Assembly: GCA_013398955.1 (NCBI GenBank)
Contig: VWPU01018609.1
Coordinates: 186,001 to 250,000, forward strand
Direction: 5' to 3'
DNA length: 64,000 nucleotides
DNA from: Callaeas wilsoni
Taxonomy: Eukaryota; Chordata; Aves; Passeriformes; Callaeidae
Below the pieces are notes generated by a model, which was not told the origin of the DNA, did no database searches, and saw nothing but the letters and a program-made list of their open reading frames with translations. The position numbers and the translations under genes are program-made. Numbering within the stretch: position 1 is the stretch's first letter; each line of letters opens with the position of its first letter. Shown here one piece after another: positions 52,601 through 64,000 of the stretch.

Positions 52601-55600
52601 AGGCGCAAACAAAAGGCAGGTGAGTTCTCAACTGAACGATTAGGAGGAGGACAAATGACAGGGGAAAATAGCTAAAGTAATCCACCATCTTCTTCAACAA
52701 AATTTAATCAGAAAAGTGGTTTAGAAAGGGGCCGCAAATCTACTGAAAACAAAGTTTCAAATAACAAACACCAATAAAAGTACAAAATAAATAATAGCCT
52801 CAAGGCCAAAGTCTAGAGATTAGCAGAGCAATCAAAACGAGCCAGAAACAAACAATCATAAGTCTGCGAAGCAGTCTGTCAAGCAAACAGCTCTCAAAAC
52901 CAGATTTAGAAAACAAGCTCTGTGGAGGGAACAGTCGAAGGCTGACTGATAGAGCCAATATTTCCACCCCGGCTGGGATTTCTTAGTGAGTGCCAACCTA
53001 ATGAAACAAAAAGACTTTTCCTAAAAAGCAAGTATGCTTTGTGAGGATAAGGGATCATAAGGAGCAGATCAAAAGTTCGCTGCCATAATCCTAGCATTAA
53101 ACAGAGCTATTCCCTCTTGGCACTGGAAAATTTTGGTGACATTGACTTCAGTTTACTCTTAGGAAATATATTTGAGCTGTACTGCGGGATACAGTATACA
53201 TTAGCCCAAGTGACAACAATCAATACACATTTGGCATACAGTCAATCAAAATACACACTGAGATTCAGCAGCCTTGCCCTGACTGTGGATCTGGGTACTT
53301 ATTTGAGACAAAGTATGCAAAATGTCCCCTTTTTAATCTTCTGCATCCTCCTAAACTGATGAGATTTGGAGGCTGCTACAGCTCTCAGACAATTGTGGAC
53401 TTATATTCTGAGGATTAAAGTGTCACAATGTGATCATTTGGTCATACAAGATCCTTGCCTGCAAGATCATAACATCCACAACAGTAATATTTCAGAATAT
53501 TTCCAGACCTTGAATCTAGACTGTTGGCAAGTTGAATTTTATAATTGTGTCAGAATGTTCCAAAATTTAACTATAAAAAAACCAACATTTTTTGCCAAAT
53601 ATTAAAAAACTTGATCTCTTTTTTTGCCAAAATATTTTTTCTGGTAAATTTGACTTCCACCACTTACTCTTTTTACAATGAGATCCTGTTGCAAATCTCC
53701 TGTTGCACCGTCCCTGTTAAGACAGGCTGTTGCCACATTTGGCAGGGGCAAGCCCCAAACTTGCAAAGTCTGTGCATATTCTGAACTTTGTGGTGACAAA
53801 CCTGGGCACTGAGGTTAGCAGAACTGATGGCACGCATGAAGATGAGTGCACATCTGATCACGTATTTGCAGGGTCAGACCCCGTTACAATATTATTAACA
53901 CAGGATCATTTAACGGAGAGACCAGAAACTTTTCTTTGTGTCGGAGGAATAAATCCCCTACTGTTTTAAAGCTCCTGAACAAATAGGGTTTTCATATTTG
54001 TCTGTGTCTGCTGTCTATTTTGGATCTTTGTCATTTACCCTGGCCCACATTTAGGCCTGGAGCAGCTGAGAGAAAAGTCTGGATGTGTTTATTTTTTTAT
54101 TGCTCATGGAACAGAGCCACGAGATAGTCCTGCCTGAAAGGAAACTAACCCTGATTGCATGACTGATGAGATTGTAGTGTAAAAAAAAAGTCCATTTTAA
54201 AGTTTACCCAAGAGCAGCGTCTCTTCAAGTAGTGTGACCCTGTGGCTTCATTTAACATTTCTAGGACAGAGTCTGCAAGGTTAATGTGTTAAGACAGTAA
54301 AAACTTTCCCTTTGCCTTGGGCACATCACTTCTATTCAGCAAGGCAAATAACACCCCACCTACAGCAGCCTGCCCAGAAGCCCAAATGCTGCACAGCAAC
54401 AAGCCTCTGTTTCTTCCCGTCTCCTTGTCTCCTTGAGACTGACATTGCCTGGGTGCTGAATAGCCTGGTGGGAAGAGTTCAATGCAGGGTTTGCACTTTC
54501 CCAGCCATTAGCCAGCTGCCACTGCATTTCATTATCTTAGGGGGTGCTTTTATACATCAAAGGCACTTCCAAACAGTGAGATGAAGTGGAAGTAACTGAG
54601 CTTGGTCCACGTTGTAAGTTGTAGTATTATTTATTGTCGTTATTTTTTGCGCCCGTCTCATGCCATCTGGCCCGCTAACTGTAAAGGCTGGTGATGGAAA
54701 AAAGACTCAACACACCCCTCTCAATTTCTTGGAGTGAATCCTGCTGAACAACTAGGCCTTGGAGCAACTGCCTGTTGTTATCAGGACTCTTCATTGTTTT
54801 GCACAAGGAGCCCTCTAAAAAGCAGGGGGAAAAAAACAAAGGTAGCAGACAGGATCTCATGTGAAAACAAAGTAAGCAGAGCATGAAAAGCATCACTGAG
54901 ATGGCTTTTACTTTGCTTTCTTTCTGATGTAGCCAAGAAATAAAGAGTTGAAAAAGATTTTCTTTCAGTCTCCTAAAGAAGTTTCCTGTGAACAAACCAA
55001 GGTAGTGGGTTTTGCATAAGATCGCCTAAAATCACTGTTCAGCTCTTTTAACTTACTTCAGCTTTTGTCTTACTACGGCTTTCTTTTAATGACAAAAGCC
55101 CATATGGCTGGTGATTTATTGTACTTCTCCAGCATTTGAAACCTGCTTTCCATTACTGGAAACCTCTAATTGATACATTCACAAAATCTTTAGAATTACA
55201 TTAAAAGGTGAGAAAAAGTGAAATCTCTCTGTGTGTCACAGACTGCTTGTGAGTGGCTTAAACAAGAGCTGTCAGTGGACATATGATTAAGTTGCACTCT
55301 TACATAGTGGCTTGGTTTTACAGACCACAGAATAAACTACAGCAGATTTCTACTTTGTGCCTGTCCGCCACCCAAATGTCCTGCTGCCAGAAAAATAAGC
55401 TCAACAAGAAATGCTCAAACTTTCATACTGAAATTTTATGACATAGATATTTTGTCTAATGATTTCTTCCACTTTCCTTTAACCATTAACTTGAGGCTTT
55501 AGAAATATTGTAGTTAGACTGTGAATGAGTGAGGGCAATTGACTGTACAATGTTAAGGTACTATGGCTTAAAAAATGTCCACTTGCAGAACATTAGTTCA

Positions 55601-58600
55601 CTTTTTTATAAAATTGCAACATTGTTTTCTGTTTTTATTTGCTTACCATGAAAATAAATATTTGCTTTAGTGAATTCTTGTGTGAAAGGCTCTGATTCTG
55701 CAAATCAAGTCACACAGCTGAAGCTTATGCTCACACAGTTTCTAAAGGTGATCATGCATAAAGAGTTGGTAGCATCAGGGTCACAAATTTGGGTGTCCTT
55801 TAGTAGGCTTGATTAACTTAATTTGATATTGGCATGGATAGGAGCTGAGTACAAGATATTTAATTTGGTCCTAAAACCTCTTTCTATTTTGCACTCACTG
55901 CAGATGACCTATAGCTGTGAAATATCTTCCTATAAGCTAGCAACTAGATTGCTATCCAAACTGACTTGGAAACAGTAGTCAGAGAAAGCAAGCTACAGCC
56001 AACATCAAAAACAAAAATCCCTGACCTTGACTGTTCTTAACACAAAAGCCCTTTTCCTGCTGTTTTTCAATGAATGAACGAACGAGAGCCAGCAAATTAT
56101 ATAGCAGACACTTTCTTCTGAAAAGATAAAGTAAATCTGTTTTATTTCTATATACAATCTGCTTCACAAGCACAAAGACAGGAAGCAATATTGGGAAATT
56201 CTTAAAAATATGATTTGTGCTGGATAGAGTCTCTTCCTTCTCCTTTATATCACTTAGAACAACTAGTGAGCCAAGAATTTCCTGAACTTTTGCGATTGGC
56301 TTGGAAAATGTATTCTTCCTTCCCTGCTACTGCTTTATGAAGAAAGAGTTTATTCCTAGTGGTACGTTTTGAATTTCACTTAAAATAAAACTGCATCTTA
56401 TATACTCTGCTCCATCTCTACTCCTGCCATCCTGGCTTTCTTTGTAATGGGACTGAACAGGTGCTGCGACACAGCTTCATTTTCAAGCTGCACACAGATA
56501 ATCGTCCCCATTTTAGAGCGTGGCAGGCATCCCTTCTTGGGTAACCAACCCCGCACCACACAAATGGAGAGAATGGTCACAAATAAATAAGTCCTTTGCT
56601 CAGTTTTAGAAATATGAGCAAGCCAGATGTATCCAGTAAGTCTTCACCAGACAGATTTGTGTAGTTCCCCAAATGAGCTGTCCGCAGGAGGTCTAAGGCT
56701 CACGGGACAGACATTTTTATGCGGATGAACTAGGAACTGCCCAAAAGCAATATGGCCAATGCAAGTAGGTTTCCCATCTGTTTCAGGCAATAGGATGGCA
56801 CCTCTTTTGTCATTTCAATGAACATTTATTCCCCATTCAGGACCAAATGGGTAAAACAGGGTCCCTTGATAGGCTGGATGGGCAGCATTTTACCCCAGTG
56901 GCCCCACAAGCTGTCGTTTGGGCTATGACACCTGGACAAGACACTGCTCAGGGAGGCAGCACGCCATGTCTTCTGCGGAGAGATGGGCAGCCAGCACAAC
57001 CCCACTCTATCGGGGCTTGGGGGAGGGAAACAGTGGAGTAGCATGAAGCTGCAGGGTACAGGGCACTGAGCAGCCCAGGGGGTAGAGGGAAAGGCTCCAG
57101 GAGGGGCTTGATCTCTGGAGAGGTGAATACTTGGTCTTGGCATTACGTTCGTCTGGGGGGAGAGGCTAATTTCACCCTGTGATAAACTGGATTAGGGAAA
57201 AACTCACTTAATTAGCCTTCGGGCTCAGTTCCTCACCTGATGAAAGCAGGACCGTCTTTCACTGTCCCGCTGGAGCAGAGCAGCAGCTGAGGATGTGGCC
57301 CCCAGCGCTTTCCGCTCTCCTGCAGGGTCTCCCCTGGCAGCGAAGCCCTCAGACCCTCACTGTGGGCAGGTGCACACTGAGGGCAGACTGCAGCTTGCCC
57401 AAAAACAGCCACCCTGGAGAGCGTGGTCCTCTCCAGCCTCCACCTCCCCTTTGCCATTCTGCCCAGCTGTCGTATGGATGCTTTCTTTGCCAAGCAAAGG
57501 GAGCAACCCAAACTGCTACTACAGCAAGGCTCTGGAGCAGCAGGAAGGAGAAAGGCAACTGGATCTGGGACTTCCTTGCTGCTGTTGGGAAAATAGGAAG
57601 AAATTAGAAAGAGAAAATGCAAATGGCACTGCATTCACAGGTTACCTATAGACCTTCCCTTCCAGGAGAAAGGGGAATGTGCAAACATGCTGCAGCTCTC
57701 AGGATTCCCTGACAAAGCATGCAGCAGCCCTGGTTGAGAACTGGTCAACCAGGTCCTAAATCTGATGGTCAGAGGAAAATGGGAGTTTAAATGATGTATC
57801 CCATTCGCCAAAACAATTATAATAGTAGGGTCCCATGAGAAAATGTATTTCCTCTGCTTCAGAGTACCTTTAATTACCATGACAGTAAAGACTAAAGATA
57901 ATACTAGTTCTCACTTTGTTTCAGATATGGTAAAATAAAAGCAGCTTTCCTCAGATTTATATTTCATTAAAGGTCACTGTGAATTATGGCTCTCTTCTGA
58001 ACTGCTCAGCTGTTACCATGCAGGGTCACTGTCTGGACAGCACTCCCAACACACCAACAGCTAATGAGCAATGAAAATAAGTTATGGGGCACAATTCAAG
58101 GAAACAAAAAACAAAAATGGGAGGATATGAATTCTACAGAGCACACAAAGAAAAAATGGGTGGGATGCTCATTTCCTCAAATTGTGTATCAACTTCATAA
58201 GTTAGCTACAAATTATCCCCCATTAAAGGATGAGGGTATCATCTTACATGCCATCTTTGTGCTCTTCTTCCAGCACTCCACTGTGGATCCAGATCTCTGC
58301 TTCTTCTGTTTGAAGAATGGTAATCTTTTTACATGTTTTTGAAACACGGAGTATAGTTGCTGACATGATTCACATGCTGGTGTTGCAGCACAGAAAATCA
58401 ACAGATGACTTCAAAATATCTGAAAAAAAGAAGAATCATGGTGCAGACATACACTAACTTATGCTCAAATGATAGTTCTTGAGCTATATTTAGCAAGACA
58501 ACAAATAAAGGATGGATTACAACATCATGAAAAGAAAACAGATTTTTCATACAAAATCTTGCAGCAGCTTTAGCAGCTTTCAGACAGAATTAATCTGCAT

Positions 58601-58708
58601 TTCTGAACGAGATATTTTTAATATATATTTTTAAAAGCTCTGGGTTTAGTTTCTTGTTACTTCATTGTCTCTTGTTTCCCCCATAAAAGCAACACTTCTT
58701 TTTTCTTC

Positions 58709-58722
58709 TTTTTTTTTTTTTT
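58709..58722. repeat. T14 homopolymer
   Basis: Fourteen T residues following a TTTTTTCTTC stretch, about 200 bases before the G/T minisatellite. Confidence 0.93.
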
Positions 58723-58918
58723 GGTAACTAAATAAATAAATTTTAATCCAGTTGTTTAGCTTCTATGTTATCATTGCTGTCTGCTTTCAATATGATACAC
58801 ACAGTAGCTAAAAATGCTGTTGTACTGTTACACTGTATGCAGTACACAGTGTACCAAGTGCATGTTTATTCTTAATCCTTAGCAGTTCTCAGTTGTTGGC
58901 TAACAAAACAGAGGTGGC

Positions 58919-59102
58919 TTGGGGGTTTTTTTGTTTTGGGGGGGTTTTTGGTTTTTTTTTGGTTTTGGGGTTTTTTTTGGGGGGGGGTTTTTGGTTTTTT
59001 TTTGGTTTTGGGGTTTTTTTTGGGGGGGGGTTTTTGGTTTTTTTTTGGTTTTGGGGTTTTTTTTGGGGGGGTTTTTGGTTTTTTTTTGTTTTGTTTTGTT
59101 TT
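58919..59102 (+). repeat. G/T-only minisatellite, 43-bp unit
   Basis: In 184 consecutive bases the plus strand carries no A and no C. Long G-runs start at 58938 (7 G), 58979 (9 G), 59022 (9 G) and 59065 (7 G), spaced 41, 43 and 43 bases. A GGGG block recurs at 58967, 59010 and 59053, exactly 43 apart. The unit is G7-9, T5, GG, T8-9, GG, T4, GGGG, T8. It ends in a decaying TTTTG run. Open frames through it translate to Gly/Phe/Trp-rich periodic peptides. These are artefacts of the repeat, not proteins. The G-runs could form G-quadruplexes on the plus strand, and array length may vary between individuals. Confidence 0.97.
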
Positions 59103-60608
59103 CTTAAGGGAAAATTATGGAAAATCCCGTATCCATTTTAAGAAAGTATTTTCTCCTCTGGTATCAAAAGGTTGGAAACATTGGCAAGATGGAGGATTTC
59201 CATAAAACAATCAGAAGCGACTCCATATAAAAGTACTAATTTACAGATCAAATTTATAAATCTTTTGCTTCACAAATATAGAATTGCAAGGCAAAATAAA
59301 TGTGTTATATCTGTAAGGTGGCTTTTCCTAAGGAAATATGTATGTGTTTAGGACACATTAAATTTATGTTACAGTAAAACAAATTACTTAAATATCTCCT
59401 CACCATTACAGCAAAGAACATATTCGTTTATTTTTTTACATCAAACACACACTCTTTACATGAGGAAGAATTGCGAAGGGCTATAACAAGCATGGGTTTA
59501 TGTTAAAAGACAAAAGAGCAAACGTAGTATAGTATTTTTCAACACAAAGCAAAATAAATGAATATTTTTCCATTGTTAGAATTTCACAGATTAGATGCAA
59601 ATTCAGAGTTAATCAAATCTAAAAAGAAATGAAACTGAAAGAGGATGCTCTTCAGCAAAGAAAACTTAGTTTGACAGTGTTAAATAGAGAGCTGGGGTCT
59701 GCTGGGAATACATACCTTGGTTTCATCTGATTGACCTCATATCATTGCTGTGGTGCATAACTACACCTGACAGGTCATTGATTGTCAGTATGTAAAGCAG
59801 ATCCTTGGGGAAATAACTTGGCAGAGAGCAGCTTCCCGTGTTTTTCACATTCCCACAGCAAAAATTCAAGTCCCTACTCCAGTATTCACCACATAAAGAG
59901 AAGAAAGAAAAACAATGCCCTTACAAAAGGCTTTATAGATGACAAAGATGGCTAGCAACTGCCTCACATGTCAATTAACAGATTTCAAGCTCAGATCACA
60001 AATATGACAGAATAATGTTGATTTCAAACTTCAGAATTAAAAAAGCAATAAATCTTTTCACTCTTCAGTCCAGCTTTCACTCCACAACCCCAATAACTTT
60101 AACACTTCTCATGTTCAGTGCTGCTTCAAAAAATTGCCACAAGTATGCAGCGCACACACACGTGCACAATAAAAAACCCCCACAGATTAGAATGCTGTTT
60201 ATTCTGCTGCCACAAAAGCAATTTTACTCTACTTTGTGTGACCAAATGTACCATAATGTTTTCATCACCAAGTTAAAGAGAGTATGCCTAATGGCTTATA
60301 CAGTCCTACTACACAAGAACCCTATTCAAACATTTGCTCAAGTCATGCATGGCTTTAGTCACATGCATAATAGCCTACAGACAAAAGACACAAGAGACAA
60401 GGAGGGCTTTATGTATCAAACTGAAAGTAGTATTTCCCTGTGCTGATACTATGTAAACATCAGAGATCTGCAGGATATCATATTAACATGATTTTTTTAT
60501 CAGAGAAAAAGAAATATAAATCAATGTCTATAACTACAGTACCTGTGTCTGGAAAGAATGAACACATGGGCAAAAATTATAATGACAAATTTAGATGTCA
60601 ATCAAAAC

Positions 60609-60657
60609 AAAAAAAAAAAAGGAAACAAAACCCCCAAAAAAACAACAACAACAAACC
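60609..60657. repeat. A-rich and (CAA)n low-complexity tract
   Basis: An A12 run, then A-rich sequence with short C-runs, then four or so CAA units. It resembles the CAAA tract near 48.5 kb in composition. Confidence 0.85.
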
Positions 60658-60669
60658 AAACCAATGGTT

Positions 60670-60691
60670 TTTACATGTTTACATGTTTACA
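60670..60691. repeat. TTTACATG short tandem repeat
   Basis: Two full copies of the octamer TTTACATG and a partial third. This is a minor direct repeat. Confidence 0.85.
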
Positions 60692-61743
60692 GTAAACTAA
60701 ACTATATTACTTAATATAGATTAATCAAAAAGCCTTTTTGTCAGGACATAAAAGAGCCATGCTTTGAGGGTTTTATTAGCTAGATGAACATGCTCACAAA
60801 ATCAGGAAGAGACATAAATAGGTAAAAAATCTTTACATATTGAGAGTGTTCAGTGACAGCCTACTTCAGTGCCCAATGCCTGTATAAAGCCTTGCACATT
60901 AGCATGGGGCTACTGCTCTGCAGTCAACACCACCCATAGGATGTCACCCCAAGAGACAAGGGTGGGGAGAGGGAAACTCTTGGGCAAAATCATCAATTAA
61001 TGTAAAGTGACAGGACAACCCCTCCTCCACCCCTTACCTTCACAGCAGCCAAAGCTGCACTTCAGAGGAGCAAACAAACACAACTACAAAACTATGAGTG
61101 AAATCAGAGCAATCTGATCACACTCATGGGCCAGACACACAACTGTTCAGCGAATCTGGTCAGTCAGCAGAGCTGCCTCAAATCAGATGCCTACTCTGTA
61201 ACACAGGACTGGCTCCAGGATAAACTATGCCACTTTCAAAGCAAAAACCAAAGGACCTGTAAGGGATGCAGTCCTATGGATCAAGTTCTTGTGTCCAGCA
61301 AGACAGCTAAATGCACCTCTTCTACATGATTCAATTATTTGAGAATGCCAATAAAATGAAGTATTTAGAGAAGTTCAATCTCTGAATCTCTTTAATAGAC
61401 AATCTTGCCTTATAATATGCATTTCATATAATTAGAATACATCTATAGCATTTCCATCTGTACATTCTGAAGTATGTAATGAATGAGATCAGTATCAATA
61501 TTCCTGTTTTCAAATGGAAATTAGAATATAAGGAAAAGAGAAGTGAACTAGCCCCAGTCAGTCACCTGAAAATGAACCAAATGCTTTCTAGATCAAAAAT
61601 TTCTGAGTCCTTGTATCAAATCTACAAGAATGAGCTGTCTTCCTTAATACCATACTGGGACACCAGCTGACAAAGACCTCACTATGGATAATAGTTGCAT
61701 AATTCTATAAATAAGTGTGAAATGGAAGTTCATTCCACAATGG

Positions 61744-61757
61744 AAAAAAAAAAAAAA
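61744..61757. repeat. A14 homopolymer
   Basis: Fourteen consecutive A residues. No retrocopy body is recognisable upstream. Confidence 0.93.
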
Positions 61758-63839
61758 GTTAATTTAGAGTAATGGAAACTTTGATGGGAATGGTTTTACT
61801 TTTGCTAAAATATTGAGGAAAAAATGGTTGCTCGGGTCCAGAATAAAATTTTTAATCCAAAGGAATAAGAGAGCTGCCTAAAATAGTTTTGTAGTTTGAA
61901 TCCTAGGTACATTGTATTTCCCAATTAATATTTCATACTCAGACAGCCCAAAAAGACAGACTGGTGATGTGAGGTTAATGGAAGAACTGTTTTGGCATAT
62001 TTATATCTGGTGTGCTTGTGGCCCACAGTGTCAGGAGGCCTGAATTTCTGAGGTGATGTTTGTCAAATATTCTTCCAAGTGTTAATGCCAGGTGATCTTA
62101 TTCACTGCATGGCAATAAGAGGTGAACAAAATCCTTCCTCCAGAAAGAAAACCTCAAATAAGCAACAAAGCACACAGAAAAGCCGTAAGGCCTTGTTGGG
62201 TATCCTGCAGGATGATGCACCCTTGGGAGGAAGCCGAGCTGCTGATCTGGCAGTTAGATAGAGGCGCTGTCCCTTGCAGAGTGCTTTGCAGGGTGGTTAT
62301 CTGGCTGCTGCACACACCAATACACCCACAGCTGTGGGAACACGGCTATTCCTACACAACACATATTTTGCTTCCCATATCTTGTACATATGGCTACAAA
62401 ACCTGAGCCTTGTTAAGAGACTATCTCCATTTACCACTACATGTAGCGTGCTGTATTGTCAACATATTTTTTTCAGACTGTGTGCACTAACATTTCTAAA
62501 ATTAAAGAAAAAACACGTGTGAAATGGCAGTACCTACAGATTAACTATACCCCAGGAATTTAAAATATTAGAAAAGATTGAGCAATATTTGCCTGTGATT
62601 TCAAATAATTACTGCTCCCATCCTGAGACCCACCTTGTCAATATTACTTGCAAGACACTCCCAACAGCCTGCACTGGGTCACAGCTCAGGCAGTACGGTC
62701 TTGTTTGAGACGGGTTTAAGTTCACAACACAGCCACAAAGAAAATCTGGCATTCCCCAGTGCCTGTCCTGCCCATAGTCTTTTTTTTTTCCAATTTCTAA
62801 TTGGGAACAGTTGATCAGTGGTGCCCTGGCCAGGTATCAGGAATGAAGCAAAGGAAGGAAACTTTGACAGAATTCCAGATTTCTGCTCTTTTGTCCTGTG
62901 TCAGTTTGAGCAAGGGTTATACCATGTGTAGACCTGAATCCTAACTCACTTATCAGGACTGACCCTTGGACGAGCCTCACACCACTATTTGCGGAATATA
63001 AGCCTAAATATAGTGTTTGAACAAGACAAATGGAAGTGTGTTAAGGCTTGAAATTAAGGTTTTGACCTTGGCTTAAGATTTGTGACAGCATATGTAGATA
63101 CAACAGGCAGCTCCTTTATCTAGCACCATACAAGCTGTGCAGGTATATTAACCTTAAGAGTGCTCTTTTGGTACTGACAGAAACAAATCACTTACGAATA
63201 AGTGAAATTTCCCATTAGTTTTTAACATTAAGCTCTACGGAGTGAAAATAGTCTCTTAAGGCCAGCAATGAAACTATCATAAGCTTTACTGAACTGATCT
63301 TCAGGTTATAACAACTATGAAGTACAAGAAGTAGCTTTTTATTTTCTTAAGGAACTTTGAGAAAATAATGAGAACACAGGTAAAATACAGCTCAGGTTTT
63401 GTTGTTGAGATTTCATTTCTCTGCTTTGTTTGCAAAAGAAAAAATAAACCACTTAGAAACATCTTCCAGGGATAAAAAGACTTTTGCAAATCTGGGTTAA
63501 ATTGAGTGAATGAATTTGACAGGTGGAAATGAGGTGAATAAAACAGAAACATAGAAAACTTGCTTTCTATATTTGCTTATCAAACTACGTAGGTTTCTGA
63601 TTGTAGGATGCTTTCATTCAAAATGCTGCTAAAGCTTTCTACAAGCAGTAAGAATTTTAACGGATTTTTCTTATGAGCAATTTGAAGAATATTTTTTAAT
63701 TGCGTGGTTTGATCCCTAAGTATATAATTTCCATAACTTTGATTCTTTAGATTATTTAAATATGACATAACATGTATGTAACCCTGAGTAAGCAGCAAAT
63801 TCATCTTTACCATAAGCCTAATGCAGGAGCAGAATGTAC

Positions 63840-64000
63840 AAGCCGGTTGCTCTCTCTGGCATTCACACCTCTTTCAGAGGTTCCTCGCCGCTACCCAAAA
63901 GCCACGCAAAACCCTAAAGCCGTGCATAGAAGGAGCATTCTAACGAGCCTGGGCTCTCTGGTGATGCAAACCTGGCACAATACTTGTGCTGCTGCTCCGC
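63840..64000. other. CpG-dense right edge of the window
   Basis: The last 160 bases carry seven CpG dinucleotides, well above the rest of this AT-rich window, and GC content rises. It may be the shore of a CpG island or an exon lying beyond the window. I see no start codon, splice signal or frame I would defend. Confidence 0.3.

Larger units (their letters stand above)
48563..58918. other. Long stretch without a recognised gene
   Basis: About 10 kb in which no gene or interspersed repeat is recognised. It contains TA-rich short repeats near 49070-49095, an A15 run at 49615-49629, a T14 run at 58709-58722, and a GC-richer patch at about 56840-57650 with overlapping frames on both strands (up to 133 codons). 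The remainder is AT-rich with only short frames. Confidence 0.5.
59103..63839. other. AT-rich unassigned DNA
   Basis: No gene is recognised. Notable simple sequence: an A12 run with following (CAA)n-like bases at 60609-60657, a short TTTACATG repeat at 60670-60691, and an A14 run at 61744-61757. Frames of up to 143 codons (60015-60446, plus strand) have no domain. Confidence 0.5.

Noticed and set aside
58893..59205. Gly/Phe/Trp-rich periodic open frames through the G/T array.
   Set aside because: A purely G/T strand cannot encode TAA, TAG or TGA, so all three plus frames stay open. They are repeat artefacts.
60015..60446. 143-codon plus-strand open frame.
   Set aside because: Ser/Thr/His-rich low-complexity translation of AT-rich DNA, with no domain and no initiation or splice context.

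Overview
This window looks like non-coding nuclear DNA from a bird, most likely a songbird. It is AT-rich throughout. I found no protein-coding gene, tRNA, rRNA, known microRNA, CRISPR array or bacterial-type operon that I could defend. The identifiable content is transposable-element remains. The avian call rests on several CR1 LINE pieces: one sense copy with a reverse-transcriptase FADD motif and a decayed octamer tail, two antisense copies, and one much older antisense copy. It also rests on two LTRs of the kind common in songbird genomes. One is 450 bp with perfect 9-bp terminal inverted repeats (ERVL-like). The other is a truncated LTR with an ATTAAA signal and a characteristic U5 end. 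No mammalian Alu or L1 sequence is visible. The order-level call is an inference from remembered repeat families, not from an alignment.

Layout: 1-1119 is unassigned AT-rich DNA. CR1 lies at about 1120-2030 (+). Unassigned DNA follows, with a short (TG)8 tract, to a solo ERVL-like LTR at 5990-6439. A second, truncated ERV LTR lies at about 9930-10168, followed directly by an AT-rich stretch that resembles a conserved non-coding element. An antisense CR1 fragment lies at about 15052-15240 and a (TTTGG)9 pentamer tract at 21359-21403. GC-richer patches occur near 22.8-23.3 kb, 40.5-41.4 kb and 56.8-57.6 kb, and each throws up open frames of no recognised family. An ancient antisense CR1 lies at about 35455-36172 and a younger antisense CR1 at about 38018-38460. 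A 37-bp tandem duplication lies at 39306-39379, a CpG-retaining stretch at about 43970-44500, and an A-rich CAAA tract near 48.5 kb. The most eye-catching simple repeat is at 58919-59102: 184 bases made only of G and T, built on a 43-bp unit. The final 160 bases are unusually CpG-dense for this window and could be the edge of something beyond it.

No genes here work together. The sequence fits an intergenic desert or a long intron. Open frames of 60-183 codons occur on both strands, overlap each other, lack recognisable domains, and are best read as chance or as repeat-derived. No novel biological system is visible. The most useful second looks are the G/T minisatellite, the two LTRs, the ancient CR1, and the possible regulatory stretches that only a cross-species alignment can judge.
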